Shown: piece after piece, positions 26,612-35,945 of the stretch | How the letters are laid out: every line of letters begins with the position of its first letter | Position numbering within the stretch: the stretch's first letter is position 1 | Source of the DNA: JAGDZR01 sp049115695 | GTDB taxonomy: Bacteria; Bacteroidota; Bacteroidia; Cytophagales; Cyclobacteriaceae | DNA: 64,000 nt | Direction: 5' to 3' | NCBI GenBank assembly: GCA_049115695.1 | Contig: JAGDZR010000025.1 | Location: 1-64,000 of the forward strand | Made by a program: the position numbers and the translations under genes | The notes under the pieces: generated by a model | What the model saw: the letters and a program-made list of their open reading frames with translations, nothing else | Told to the model about the DNA's origin: nothing | Database searches by the model: none

Positions 26612-29023
26612 CTATTCGTCCCTCAAAGTTTTTACCGGGCTCTGTCTTGCTGCCATGAATATTGTGGTGCTAGTGGTGGATAATCCTATTATAGCAATTA
26701 CAAGCGCTGATACAATAACCGGAAGTAACGTCATGGGCATATGGTAGGCATAGATCAAGTCCAACAATGCAGCAGTACCGAAATATCCTCCAACTGATCC
26801 AAGAATACCTGCCACGGACATAATTATGAAGAACTCCTTACTTAGCAAAAGCACCACGTTTGAGACAGAAGCACCTAATGTTCTCCTAACCCCAATTTCC
26901 TTAGTTCGCTTCGCTATATTGAGTGATGCAAGCGAAAAGATGCCTGCCGCAGAAAGGAAACCACCTAGAATAGTGAGGAACAAGAATATTTTCTGAAGGT
27001 TGCCATTGGTTTGTTTCATGTCTCCCATAAGCGCCTCTTCCTGATAGATGCTACTATACGGTTTGGTAGGAAATAAATTTTGCCATTCTTTTTCCAAATG
27101 TTCATTTACAGCTACCAGGTCATCCTCATCTGCTCTTACGATCATTTGTCGCCATCTTTCAGGCACGGTGGCATAAAACACAAATGGTTCAGGATCTTTA
27201 CTGCGGTAAATATTATCAACAAAATCATCTACCACGCCTACAATCCTTCTCTTATCACCACGTATTTCAATGGTGGCACCAATTGGCTCCCCTTGCAGAT
27301 CCACTGTTTTTAGAAACTGCTTGCTCACCACTACGGCCTCTTTGTTTTCGCTGGTTTTTTCCCAGTCAATGGCCTGTCCTTTGACAAAATTGAATTCCAT
27401 CAATTCGAAGTACTTCTCTCCAAATTCAATATGCATCACCTCAAACTCCATATCCATATAGGTAATGGGATTGTTGTAGGAGCTGAACCCAATCTGGTGT
27501 TCGGTAGTGCCAATTCCCTGGATGCCAGGAATAGATTCTGCCCGGGCTCTCAGCTTTCTGTAATCCTGAGGATCCTGAATATTGACCAAAAGCAAATTCT
27601 CTTTGTCATAGCCAAATTCGATGGCCTCCTGATACTTCGTATTCTGTATGAAGACAATCCCTCCAACAAGGACCAGCACAGATATCGCGAATTGAACAGA
27701 TACCAATGATCGTGTTAGAAAATTGGATCCACTAAACTTTACATTGCCTTTCAATAGATTGACGGTACCGAATCTTGTACTGAAAAATGCCGGATAAAGA
27801 CCAGCTACCAGTGAGGTGAGCACTACCAGCCCAGTCAGAGTGCCGATTAAGTTTACACTGCTAAGATCTTCAATGCCATAGGGTAGCTCCCACATAGCTG
27901 CAAACTCAGGGACTATTATATTGGACATTAGATAACCAGCCAGTACCGATAATACAATCACCGTGGTAGTTTCCACCATGAATTGAGTGATCACCTGTCT
28001 TCTGTGAGCGCCTAAACTCTTTCTAACCCCAATTTCTTTTAGACGACCTGCTGTCATAGCAATGGAGGTGTTAGTAAGATTAAAACAAGCAATGAGTAGA
28101 ATCAATAGCGCCAGAATTGTGAAGATGATTAGAGGCTCCATGTTGATTGGCGTATTGATATAAGACCAGGTAATGTCATTTTGGTTGATGCTGGATTTGA
28201 AGGGTTCGAGGCTATATCTTTCTACTTCTTGTTCCTTAAACCCTTCGTTCCGTAACGGAATGAACTTGTCGAATAGTTTTGCGACTTGGGTGGCATTTTC
28301 TGGGTTCTCTAACTGAAAAAAGGTGACCGGAACACTCCAGTCTTCCCAAGCCGGCTGATCCATTGCTCTCATTTCTTCGAAATGCTCAAACCTCAAAACA
28401 ATGGGCAGGTAAATTGATGAATTGACAGGTATTTCTTTCAGTACGCCTCCAACTATCATCTGCTTTTGCACGCCTCTGGAGAATCCAAAGGTGAGGACTT
28501 TACCAATTGGATCTTCATCACCAAACAATTTTTTAGCTCTTTCTTCATCCAGAAAAACACTCTCACGATCCTTGAACGCATCATAGCTGCCGGCTGCCAG
28601 CGGAAAATCAAACAAGTCGAACAAAGTGCTGTCCGCAAAGACAACAGTCTCTCCAAAGCTTTTGATATCATTGGTTTCTGGGTTAATGTAGCTGACACTT
28701 GCCCCTGAAAATGAATTACCAGCATATCTCATGTAATTTTTGATACCTGAAAAATCAGCGGCTGCCATTGGACCGACTAAGATTGGGGCGCTAATGGCTT
28801 GCTTTTTATCCGATCCATTAAGTAATACATGTGCATGTACCCTAAAGATATCTTCGACTTTTTCGCTTTTATGGAAGTCATCAAATTCGATGTTGTAAGC
28901 CACCAGCATATACGCTGTGATGCAACAAGCAATGGCAATTCCTAATCCAAATGTATTGATGATCACATAGCTTTTATGCTTCATCAAGTTGCGGATGCTG
29001 ACAAGTAAATAGTTCTTAATCAT
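26612..29023 (-). CDS. ABC transporter permease (FtsX/MacB-like)
   Basis: An 803-residue Bacteroidota-type permease. It has one N-terminal membrane helix (YVIINTFGLGIAIACCITAY), a periplasmic MacB_PCD domain (about 45-245), three helices of the first FtsX domain (about 285-430), a second MacB_PCD-like domain (about 455-670) and the second FtsX domain (about 680-800). Both copies of the EIGVRKSLGA/EIGVRRTLGA coupling motif are present. Such proteins use the energy of a separate cytoplasmic ATPase to move lipoproteins or peptides in the envelope. No ATPase gene is found in this window, which is common for this family in the phylum. Substrate unknown. Confidence 0.88.
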   Translation of the reverse strand: MIKNYLLVSIRNLMKHKSYVIINTFGLGIAIACCITAYMLVAYNIEFDDFHKSEKVEDIFRVHAHVLLNGSDKKQAISAPILVGPMAAADFSGIKNYMRYAGNSFSGASVSYINPETNDIKSFGETVVFADSTLFDLFDFPLAAGSYDAFKDRESVFLDEERAKKLFGDEDPIGKVLTFGFSRGVQKQMIVGGVLKEIPVNSSIYLPIVLRFEHFEEMRAMDQPAWEDWSVPVTFFQLENPENATQVAKLFDKFIPLRNEGFKEQEVERYSLEPFKSSINQNDITWSYINTPINMEPLIIFTILALLILLIACFNLTNTSIAMTAGRLKEIGVRKSLGAHRRQVITQFMVETTTVIVLSVLAGYLMSNIIVPEFAAMWELPYGIEDLSSVNLIGTLTGLVVLTSLVAGLYPAFFSTRFGTVNLLKGNVKFSGSNFLTRSLVSVQFAISVLVLVGGIVFIQNTKYQEAIEFGYDKENLLLVNIQDPQDYRKLRARAESIPGIQGIGTTEHQIGFSSYNNPITYMDMEFEVMHIEFGEKYFELMEFNFVKGQAIDWEKTSENKEAVVVSKQFLKTVDLQGEPIGATIEIRGDKRRIVGVVDDFVDNIYRSKDPEPFVFYATVPERWRQMIVRADEDDLVAVNEHLEKEWQNLFPTKPYSSIYQEEALMGDMKQTNGNLQKIFLFLTILGGFLSAAGIFSLASLNIAKRTKEIGVRRTLGASVSNVVLLLSKEFFIIMSVAGILGSVGGYFGTAALLDLIYAYHMPMTLLPVIVSALVIAIIGLSTTSTTIFMAARQSPVKTLRDE

Positions 29024-29175
29024 GAGAAATAATGTTTGACCTGATAATAAGACATCAAAACATGTACCGATGTTACAAGTAATTGATTATCTGTTGATTG
29101 TCAATTGGTTAGTTCTTTCGATGTGTCCGAATACGGTCATTTGTGGACGAATTGGAACAATATAAATTACTTGTT

Positions 29176-29694
29176 CTACGTGGTTCTTTGTGATCCGATA
29201 CTGGTTGAAATAAACACAGCGGGAATTTCGCCGTAATTGTGCCACCTATGTCTGGTTCCGTTTTGGACGATTGAGTCACCTGCATTCATTTCCACTTTTA
29301 ACTCATCATCTAATTCTAATGTGATTGACCCAGAAATGAGATAAGTACAGTCAACAGAATTCGAAGTATGCATGCCAGGGTTTTCTGGCTCGAAGTGTTG
29401 TTGGAAACCCGGTAGCAATTCTTCAATTTCCCTTTTTGATTTTTGCTCGATGACCTGCTGAGATTTGGGAGGGACTACCCAAACAAAAAAGCGATGGCCG
29501 CCTGGTTTTGGAAACCAATCCAATCCAGTTTCAAGGGCACCCTTGTCAGGATGAACAGGTAATTTGTCAGTGCCCCAAAGCGGAATAAAGTTTTTACCGG
29601 TTGCGATGCTGAAACCTTCAACGGTCTCGTCGCTTACGATGATTGCTTTGCCAGCAGAGGTGTGCCCGGTTACGATTCGTCTTATTTTGTTCAT
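29176..29694 (-). CDS. Cupin-domain protein
   Basis: A 172-residue cytoplasmic protein. The C-terminal cupin barrel spans about residues 100-165: the metal-binding region has an imperfect first motif (MHTSNSVDCTYLISGSITLE) and a second motif with the HRWHN histidines (NAGDSIVQNGTRHRWHNYG). The N-terminal part (about 1-95) is typical of small cupins annotated as sugar- or aromatic-modifying enzymes. Function unknown. Its ATG overlaps the stop of the fucosidase gene by four bases, so the two are translationally coupled and may act on the same compound. Confidence 0.75.
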   Translation of the reverse strand: MNKIRRIVTGHTSAGKAIIVSDETVEGFSIATGKNFIPLWGTDKLPVHPDKGALETGLDWFPKPGGHRFFVWVVPPKSQQVIEQKSKREIEELLPGFQQHFEPENPGMHTSNSVDCTYLISGSITLELDDELKVEMNAGDSIVQNGTRHRWHNYGEIPAVFISTSIGSQRTT

Positions 29695-31178
29695 TCTACC
29701 GGCAATTCTTTTGGAGATGATTTGTAAAGACCAAAGTTGGCAATTGCTATCGTATTGTTCGCTTTGATGATTCTTAACCGGATTTGATCACTGCTCATCG
29801 GTTTGGTTCTTATCAAGCGCTTGTAGCCAATCGTAGTACCATTGAATACTGTTTCCCAACGCCCATCAATCATTACATCGAGCGCAAATGCTGATATGCG
29901 TTGACCGAATTGTATGGGCTCCTGAATGGAGATTCTGTCAAATTCTGCAATGCGTGGAAGTTTGAGAATCAATTCACCACTGTTGATTTTATCATCAGTC
30001 GCCCAATAAGTTTGAAGGTCAGTATCGAGCACATTGTCGGGATTAAATTTATTGTGTTTAAGCCGCGTATTGCTGGCAGTTGCACTTCCAGCGAGTGCCA
30101 GGTTTTCATCAAAAGTTTCGTCCAGTATTTGTTTGAACTCAGTGAGCGCAGCTACATCATTTTCATGGATAATGCCTCTGCGGTCGGGAGGGATGTTTAC
30201 CAGGAGCATGGCATTTCGACCGACAGACTTATAATAGATATCCAGTAATTCATTTGGAGTTTTGACTCTTTCATCTTCAGCGGCATGATAGAACCACCCG
30301 GGTCGAATAGAAACATCACATTGTCCAACTATCCAGTCTGTTCCTTGTGGATCTCCTGAGTTAAGATATTGTGTTTTACTCGTTCCAACGATAAGGCTAT
30401 CAGATGTGATAGTTGACCAGAAAGTTTCGCCGGCAATTCCATGTTCATTGCCAATCCAGTGAACATCAGGACCAGCGTCAGAGAATATTTTGATATCGGG
30501 CTGGAGAGATTTGACCAGCGCGAATGTGCTGTCCCAGTCATAGTAAGTCTCTCTATCTATTTTTCTTGACTCATTGGCTCCACCATAGTAACCATCACCT
30601 CCATTTGCGCCATCGAACCATATTTCATTGATCTCTCCGTATTGAGTTAGAATTTCTGTGAGTTGATTCCGGTAATATTCAATGTAGGCAGGAGTCCCAT
30701 AATCTTTGTGATTTCTATCCCATGGCGATAGGTATAAACCAGCTTTCAATCCATGTTTTGCACATGCATCAACAAATTCTCTAACAATGTCACCCGTTCC
30801 ATTTTTGTAGGGGCTGTTTTTGATGTTATGCTCGGTGAGCTTACTTGGCCATAGACAGAATCCATCATGATGCTTGGCTGTCAATATCAGTTGCTTCATA
30901 CCTCCGGCTTTTGCAGTTCGAACCCATTGTTCCACATCAAGGGCTGAAGGGGCAAATATTGTCTCACCCTCATCTCCAAATCCCCATTCCTTGTCAGTAA
31001 ACGTATTGACTGTGAAATGAATGAACCCTATAAATTCAAGTTGCTGATAATCGAATTGTTGTTTAGATGGTACAACGTTATTGGGACTGATGTCACTAGA
31101 TTCAGATTTCTCTTCTACACATCCTGGCAACATCAGTGCGATCAACAGGATAGGCAACAAGGATCGTTTGATTTGCAT
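29691..31178 (-). CDS. GH29 alpha-L-fucosidase lipoprotein
   Basis: A 495-residue lipoprotein (lipobox LPGC, Cys20) with a GH29 catalytic domain (about residues 40-350). EINEIWFDGANGG carries the nucleophile Asp of the family. ILTAKHHDGFCLWPS is the other hallmark stretch, with the substrate-binding HH. The C-terminal ~130 residues form a discoidin-like (F5/8 C) carbohydrate-binding domain (LAGSATASNTR and on). It should remove alpha-L-fucose from fucosylated glycans at the cell surface or in the periplasm. It is followed by a cupin gene (4-base overlap) and preceded by a tricorn-like protease gene with a 5-base gap, so three genes form one operon. Confidence 0.92.
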   Translation of the reverse strand: MQIKRSLLPILLIALMLPGCVEEKSESSDISPNNVVPSKQQFDYQQLEFIGFIHFTVNTFTDKEWGFGDEGETIFAPSALDVEQWVRTAKAGGMKQLILTAKHHDGFCLWPSKLTEHNIKNSPYKNGTGDIVREFVDACAKHGLKAGLYLSPWDRNHKDYGTPAYIEYYRNQLTEILTQYGEINEIWFDGANGGDGYYGGANESRKIDRETYYDWDSTFALVKSLQPDIKIFSDAGPDVHWIGNEHGIAGETFWSTITSDSLIVGTSKTQYLNSGDPQGTDWIVGQCDVSIRPGWFYHAAEDERVKTPNELLDIYYKSVGRNAMLLVNIPPDRRGIIHENDVAALTEFKQILDETFDENLALAGSATASNTRLKHNKFNPDNVLDTDLQTYWATDDKINSGELILKLPRIAEFDRISIQEPIQFGQRISAFALDVMIDGRWETVFNGTTIGYKRLIRTKPMSSDQIRLRIIKANNTIAIANFGLYKSSPKELPVE

Positions 31179-31183
31179 TAGTT

Positions 31184-34100
31184 TCAGTTTTTAGCTGGAG
31201 TGGAGAATGCAGGTTGTTCGATTTGTAGCATATCCTCATCAATCAATTTCATCAACTCTTCCACGGCTCTTTCGAGTTGAGGGTCACGCCCATTCTTAAG
31301 TGATTGTGCATCCTGCCTTACTTCAATGTCAGGAGCAATTCCTGTGTTTTCTGCAATCCATTCCTTCTTGATTGGATCAAAAATGGCGTTATCAGGAGAA
31401 GTTAGTGCGCCACCATCTACCAGTCTATAGTGAACAGAACTTTTAACCAACCCTCCCCAAGTGGTGGTGCCAATTAGCTGACCGGCTTGTTGTTGTCTAA
31501 AAACCCATGGAAAGAAATCTCCACCAGAACCCGACATTTCATTGATCAAGAGCACTTTTGGCCCCAGGATTCCGGAGGGCATTACCTTGGGTGCTGCACC
31601 CGGGATTTCGTTGGTGTAGGCGGCTCTTACCTTACGTGTCATAAGATCAACCATGTAATCATCCAGAAGACCACCACCATTGTAGCGCTCATCAATCACC
31701 GCTCCCAATTTGTCTTGCTGCGCAAAGAAGTACCGGTTGAATGAGATCAAACCCTGAGAGGAGGTGTTTGGTACCCAGACATACGCCAGCTTCCCATTGG
31801 AAAGGCTATCGACCAGTTTTCTGTTGTCCTCGACCCAGGCACGTTGACGTAGGTTGACTTCACTTCTGATGGGTTTTACCACAATGGTCCATGCTCCTGC
31901 ATAGGAGGGATTGTCATTGATGTGCAGGGTGGTCTGTTTACCAAGTGTGCCATCCAATTGCTCATAGGGGTTATCCTCATCGCTCAATTCAATTCCGTTG
32001 ATACCAACGAGATAATTTCCGGTACCAACCTTTAATCCTGGCTGATCCAGAGGGCTGGTCAAGTTGGGATTCCAGTTTTCAGTGGTGAAGATTCGCTTGA
32101 TTTGCCACCGACCATTGGCTGGTTGGAGATCCGCACCAAGGAGACCCACTTTATTGGATTCAACATTAGGGAAATCTCCACCGAACACAAAGCTGTGCCC
32201 AACAGATAATTCACCATTCATTTGATCCAGCACATAAGTCAAATCAGCACGATGCTTTACAAAAGGGATAAGTGGGATATAGCGCTCATAAACTGTATCC
32301 CAGTCACGACCATGCAAATCGGGATCGTAGAAATAGTCTTTTTCATACCGCCAGGCCTCTTCAAACATTTGTTTCCATTCTTTGGAACGGTCCAATTTCA
32401 TTTCCAACTTGACCTTCAAGTCCTTAGGATCAGCTTTTGCAGAGGAAGCGTCTGCCAGTTTCCAATTGTTACCCATTCTGAGTAAGACTTTGTTGCCATC
32501 TGAGGAAACGTACATACTACGAATTCCCGAAGCATATTCTTTTGCCTCTCTTTTCTCCAATGTGAATTTTTGAATGGTAAGGCCTCCAGATTGAGGTTTG
32601 CGTTCACCAATAAACACCGACCCTTTAGGACCTGCTTCCATGAACCTATAATTTCTGGCTGGAAGTGACAAAGGAATGATTCGACGATCAATATTATCAA
32701 AATCGATCGTCACACTCAATTCATCAGATTCCTTCGGTTTGTCATCTTCCTTTTTGCTCTTTTTCTTCTTTTTTTCGATTTCATCATCCGCCACATTATC
32801 TGTCTTATCAGCCTCTTCTTCATCGCTGCGTAGCTTGAAAGGTGATGGATCAGAAGCTTTTAGATTGATCACATATGCAGCGTATTCAGGTCTTGAATTC
32901 ATGGCACTCGTATTGGTCCAACCCGACCCCAGGGCTACATCTGTACTGGCCAGGAAATACAGGTGCGCACCATCTCTGTCCCAGGCAGGGGAGAAGGCGT
33001 CAGCAAATTCGTTTGTTATAGCGCTTGTTGTTCCGGTGGCCTGCGACCAGATCATCACCTGCCTAAAGTTGTTGGAACCAGATCGTGTATAGGATAACCA
33101 TTTTGAATCAGGGGACCAGCGCGGGCTCATGCTACCTCGTTCGATATTCACACCACCAAGCCCAATTGTTTTGATGGATTTTGACATCAAGTCGATGACT
33201 CGTACTCTGAGGTCATCGTCTACAAATACAATGCGCTCACCATCAGGTGACCATGATGGCTCCCAGGCATATTTTGATTCTCCTAGCGAAATGTCCTCAT
33301 AAGTTTTGGAGCCATCCTGAGATGCTCTTTTCAGCACATAGTTGGTATGCCCTTCATCTGAAAACCACGCCACTACATCACCTTTTGGAGACCAAATGGG
33401 TTTGCGATCTGCAGCCAGTGGAGAGGAAGTTAGATTTCGTATTTCACCATATTCTGCTGGCACGGTGAATATCTCTCCCCGAGCTTCCATGATGATTCGC
33501 TTGCCTTTTGCCGAAACTGATACTGCCTGGATGTCATCGGTTACGTTTTCCCATTTTGACTCTGCCCATGGGTAATCGGCAGATATCGATATGTTCAAAG
33601 TGGTAATTGCACTACTGCTCAAATTCAATAGATGAAGACGACCTTCTCTTTCAAAAACCAGTTGGTTTGAATTACCTGACAGCCATTTGACATCTGCTCC
33701 CTCAAAGTTGGTAATTGCTTCCAATGCTCCGTTATTGGTGCCATATGACCATATATTAGCAACGCCACCAGATCGATCTGACAGGAAGAAGATTTTATCA
33801 CCAATCCAAATGGGTTGAATGTCAATTGTTTTTTCGTTAGGAATTAGTGTTTCTGATTGATCGTTTAAGTCTAAAATGACAAGAGGTGTATTCTGTCCAC
33901 CTCTATATCCCCTGAATTCAGCTTCCCATCGGGAAACTACATCCAGCACAATCTTACTGGCGTCAGGAGAGTAGCTGCCTGATACACCTCGTTGCTCACT
34001 GATCAGTGTGCCATTTCCACCTTCTCGAGAGATGGACCACAGTCGGTTGGAAGGCTTGGGAGCAAAGTCTCGGCCGGATGCATAAAGTATGTTTGAGCCA

Positions 34101-34456
34101 TCTGGCGACCAGCTTCTAACAGCAGCTCCAGCGGGATGCCATGTAAGTCTTTTTGGAGTGCCCCCGATAACAGGTACTGTATAGACGGCATTGACACCTG
34201 CGCGATTTGAAGTGAAGGCTATAGTGGTGCCGTCGGGTGATAGGATTGGACTAGATTCGACGGCAGCTGTGCTGGTAATGCGTTTAACATTATTTCCATC
34301 CAGATCTGCAATCCACACATCACTGCCATAGGTAAAAACAATATTGTTCTGGCTAATGGAGGGTTGCCTGAGTAGTAATGTTTCCTGTGCTTGACTCAAG
34401 CAAGCAGCGAAGATTAGCAATAAGGAAAACGTAATCCTATTCAATTTTGAATTCAT
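31184..34456 (-). CDS. Secreted tricorn-like S41 peptidase with PD40 propeller
   Basis: A 1090-residue protein with a signal peptide (about 1-23). Residues ~30-500 form WD40-like PD40 beta-propellers (SPDGTTIAFTSNRAG, SPDGSNILYASGRD, SPDGERIVFVDDD). A Lys/Glu-rich linker follows (about 560-590). The C-terminal part holds a PDZ-like domain (about 770-860) and an S41 protease core, with the catalytic Ser in INEMSGSGGDFFPW (about residue 985). This matches the bacterial tricorn-protease homologues, which break down peptides; here the signal peptide places it outside the cytoplasm. It is the first gene of the protease-fucosidase-cupin operon. Confidence 0.88.
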   Translation of the reverse strand: MNSKLNRITFSLLLIFAACLSQAQETLLLRQPSISQNNIVFTYGSDVWIADLDGNNVKRITSTAAVESSPILSPDGTTIAFTSNRAGVNAVYTVPVIGGTPKRLTWHPAGAAVRSWSPDGSNILYASGRDFAPKPSNRLWSISREGGNGTLISEQRGVSGSYSPDASKIVLDVVSRWEAEFRGYRGGQNTPLVILDLNDQSETLIPNEKTIDIQPIWIGDKIFFLSDRSGGVANIWSYGTNNGALEAITNFEGADVKWLSGNSNQLVFEREGRLHLLNLSSSAITTLNISISADYPWAESKWENVTDDIQAVSVSAKGKRIIMEARGEIFTVPAEYGEIRNLTSSPLAADRKPIWSPKGDVVAWFSDEGHTNYVLKRASQDGSKTYEDISLGESKYAWEPSWSPDGERIVFVDDDLRVRVIDLMSKSIKTIGLGGVNIERGSMSPRWSPDSKWLSYTRSGSNNFRQVMIWSQATGTTSAITNEFADAFSPAWDRDGAHLYFLASTDVALGSGWTNTSAMNSRPEYAAYVINLKASDPSPFKLRSDEEEADKTDNVADDEIEKKKKKSKKEDDKPKESDELSVTIDFDNIDRRIIPLSLPARNYRFMEAGPKGSVFIGERKPQSGGLTIQKFTLEKREAKEYASGIRSMYVSSDGNKVLLRMGNNWKLADASSAKADPKDLKVKLEMKLDRSKEWKQMFEEAWRYEKDYFYDPDLHGRDWDTVYERYIPLIPFVKHRADLTYVLDQMNGELSVGHSFVFGGDFPNVESNKVGLLGADLQPANGRWQIKRIFTTENWNPNLTSPLDQPGLKVGTGNYLVGINGIELSDEDNPYEQLDGTLGKQTTLHINDNPSYAGAWTIVVKPIRSEVNLRQRAWVEDNRKLVDSLSNGKLAYVWVPNTSSQGLISFNRYFFAQQDKLGAVIDERYNGGGLLDDYMVDLMTRKVRAAYTNEIPGAAPKVMPSGILGPKVLLINEMSGSGGDFFPWVFRQQQAGQLIGTTTWGGLVKSSVHYRLVDGGALTSPDNAIFDPIKKEWIAENTGIAPDIEVRQDAQSLKNGRDPQLERAVEELMKLIDEDMLQIEQPAFSTPAKN

Positions 34457-34573
34457 AGTTGTTGATTTGAGTAGTAATTATCTTCGATTGAAGCGATTTG
34501 AAGATAGGTATTACTCAGTTATCATACAACAATTACTCCCAATCTGGACTATGCTTGATGTGAAAGGTTCAGT

Positions 34574-35263
34574 CTATTTTTTCTTCAAACTGAATGTCCT
34601 CGCTCCTGCAACTGTCATCCAGAGGCAAATGCCTAATTCACCAATCTGAGATGGAATATCAACAATGGTTTTCACCATGCTTTCATTGAAGCCTGCCCAA
34701 AGTAAATCAAGAGAAAACGATAGAAAATAGCCCACAGCACCAGCCATTAAGAAAAATCCAAAGAATTTTGGAAGGAAGCCAGAATGCCAAACCAAATACC
34801 CAAATGGAAATAGCCAGATTCCCCAAAAAACATTAGAGATGTTTAGGCCAGCGAAGTAGCTTTCTAGATACACCATGACTTGTGAGTGCAGTTCACTTAA
34901 TTCAACAATACCAGTTTGACTGATCAGTTTGAGGATTAAAAACTTGCTAGTGAGATTGACCAGTGAGATTGGAATGCTTAGTAAAACAAACACCACCATG
35001 GCAACTGCATGAGTAGGGTTAACCTTATGAAGCATGTCATAAAGAAAATATGCCAGGGCAATAAAAGCCAGGAGCATCAACACTTCCGAAAATATGCCAA
35101 GTCGAAATAGCAGCTCATTATCCTGAATGTTGCTGAATGTAGTCGATGCACTTTCCCAGTCAATGAGTTGAGTGGGGATGTACATCAGGGCAGTCATCCC
35201 TGTGATGACCAATGCCAGATAGGCAAATCCTGCTTTTCTGGCTTGCAAGTGTTTATTGTCCAT
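34574..35263 (-). CDS. DUF4386 membrane protein
   Basis: The start is placed at ATG 35263, giving a 229-residue protein with six hydrophobic segments. The frame extends 23 codons upstream but that part overlaps the preceding gene. KAGFAYLALVITGMTALMYI near the N-terminus and FFGFFLMAGAVGYF in the C-terminal half are typical of DUF4386. The family is uncharacterised. It starts four bases after the stop of the next upstream gene, so they form a two-gene operon of membrane proteins. Confidence 0.8.
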   Translation of the reverse strand: MDNKHLQARKAGFAYLALVITGMTALMYIPTQLIDWESASTTFSNIQDNELLFRLGIFSEVLMLLAFIALAYFLYDMLHKVNPTHAVAMVVFVLLSIPISLVNLTSKFLILKLISQTGIVELSELHSQVMVYLESYFAGLNISNVFWGIWLFPFGYLVWHSGFLPKFFGFFLMAGAVGYFLSFSLDLLWAGFNESMVKTIVDIPSQIGELGICLWMTVAGARTFSLKKK

Positions 35264-35267
35264 GATT

Positions 35268-35684
35268 TTAAAGATATTGTTTTGGCCATTTAATTGCACT
35301 AAAAATGATAAGTGATAGTGGCAATAACTCAATGAAATTGTACATCACGAAAAACCTTCGCCATTCATCGTTCCAGGATATGATAATGATTAACAAAGAA
35401 ATAATGGTGTAGAAAGAACCAAAGAAGATGTTGAGCCACTTGCTAATGATGGGTTTGAGGAAAAAGGACTGGAATATCATCAAGGCAGGAACTATCATTA
35501 ACATAGAGAAATAGACAAGTAGCTCAGGGCTTATGGCTCCAAATGGTGTGTCAGATCCCTTTGTAGGATCTTGGGGGATTTTCATTTCAAAGTAGTCCGC
35601 ATAAATGTAGAGGGACATTAGACTGGCCCATAAGGCAGCCAGTTTTACGCTAGTGTCAATTGGTTGAGAGCTGTGTGTTATCAA
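35268..35684 (-). CDS. Small four-helix membrane protein, DUF6326-like
   Basis: A 138-residue protein with four membrane helices and a short conserved-looking N-terminus (VKLAALWASLMSLYIYADYF). This pattern is that of DUF6326-type proteins, although the family assignment is from memory and not certain. It lies four bases upstream of the DUF4386 gene. No catalytic residues are seen. The function is unknown; the pair may be stress-induced membrane proteins. Confidence 0.65.
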   Translation of the reverse strand: MITHSSQPIDTSVKLAALWASLMSLYIYADYFEMKIPQDPTKGSDTPFGAISPELLVYFSMLMIVPALMIFQSFFLKPIISKWLNIFFGSFYTIISLLIIIISWNDEWRRFFVMYNFIELLPLSLIIFSAIKWPKQYL

Positions 35685-35945
35685 GGAATGTTCATGTTTG
35701 TTCGCGGTAAAGACGATGAGAAACGGGTTATGTTACAAGAGCAAGTTTGATCAACAGACCGTTTAAGTGATAAATGAAGTAAAGAATTCTTCCTTTTGTC
35801 TGGGGAATAGATTTACGATTGATTAAAGAATTAGGTATAAGTCAGACGCATAGAAGACATGGAGTGATCACACATCTTAGCATGTCCATTGTTACATTTT
35901 AGCAAAACTCCCCAAACCTGTTCTATCTTCACCCTGATATTTTTA

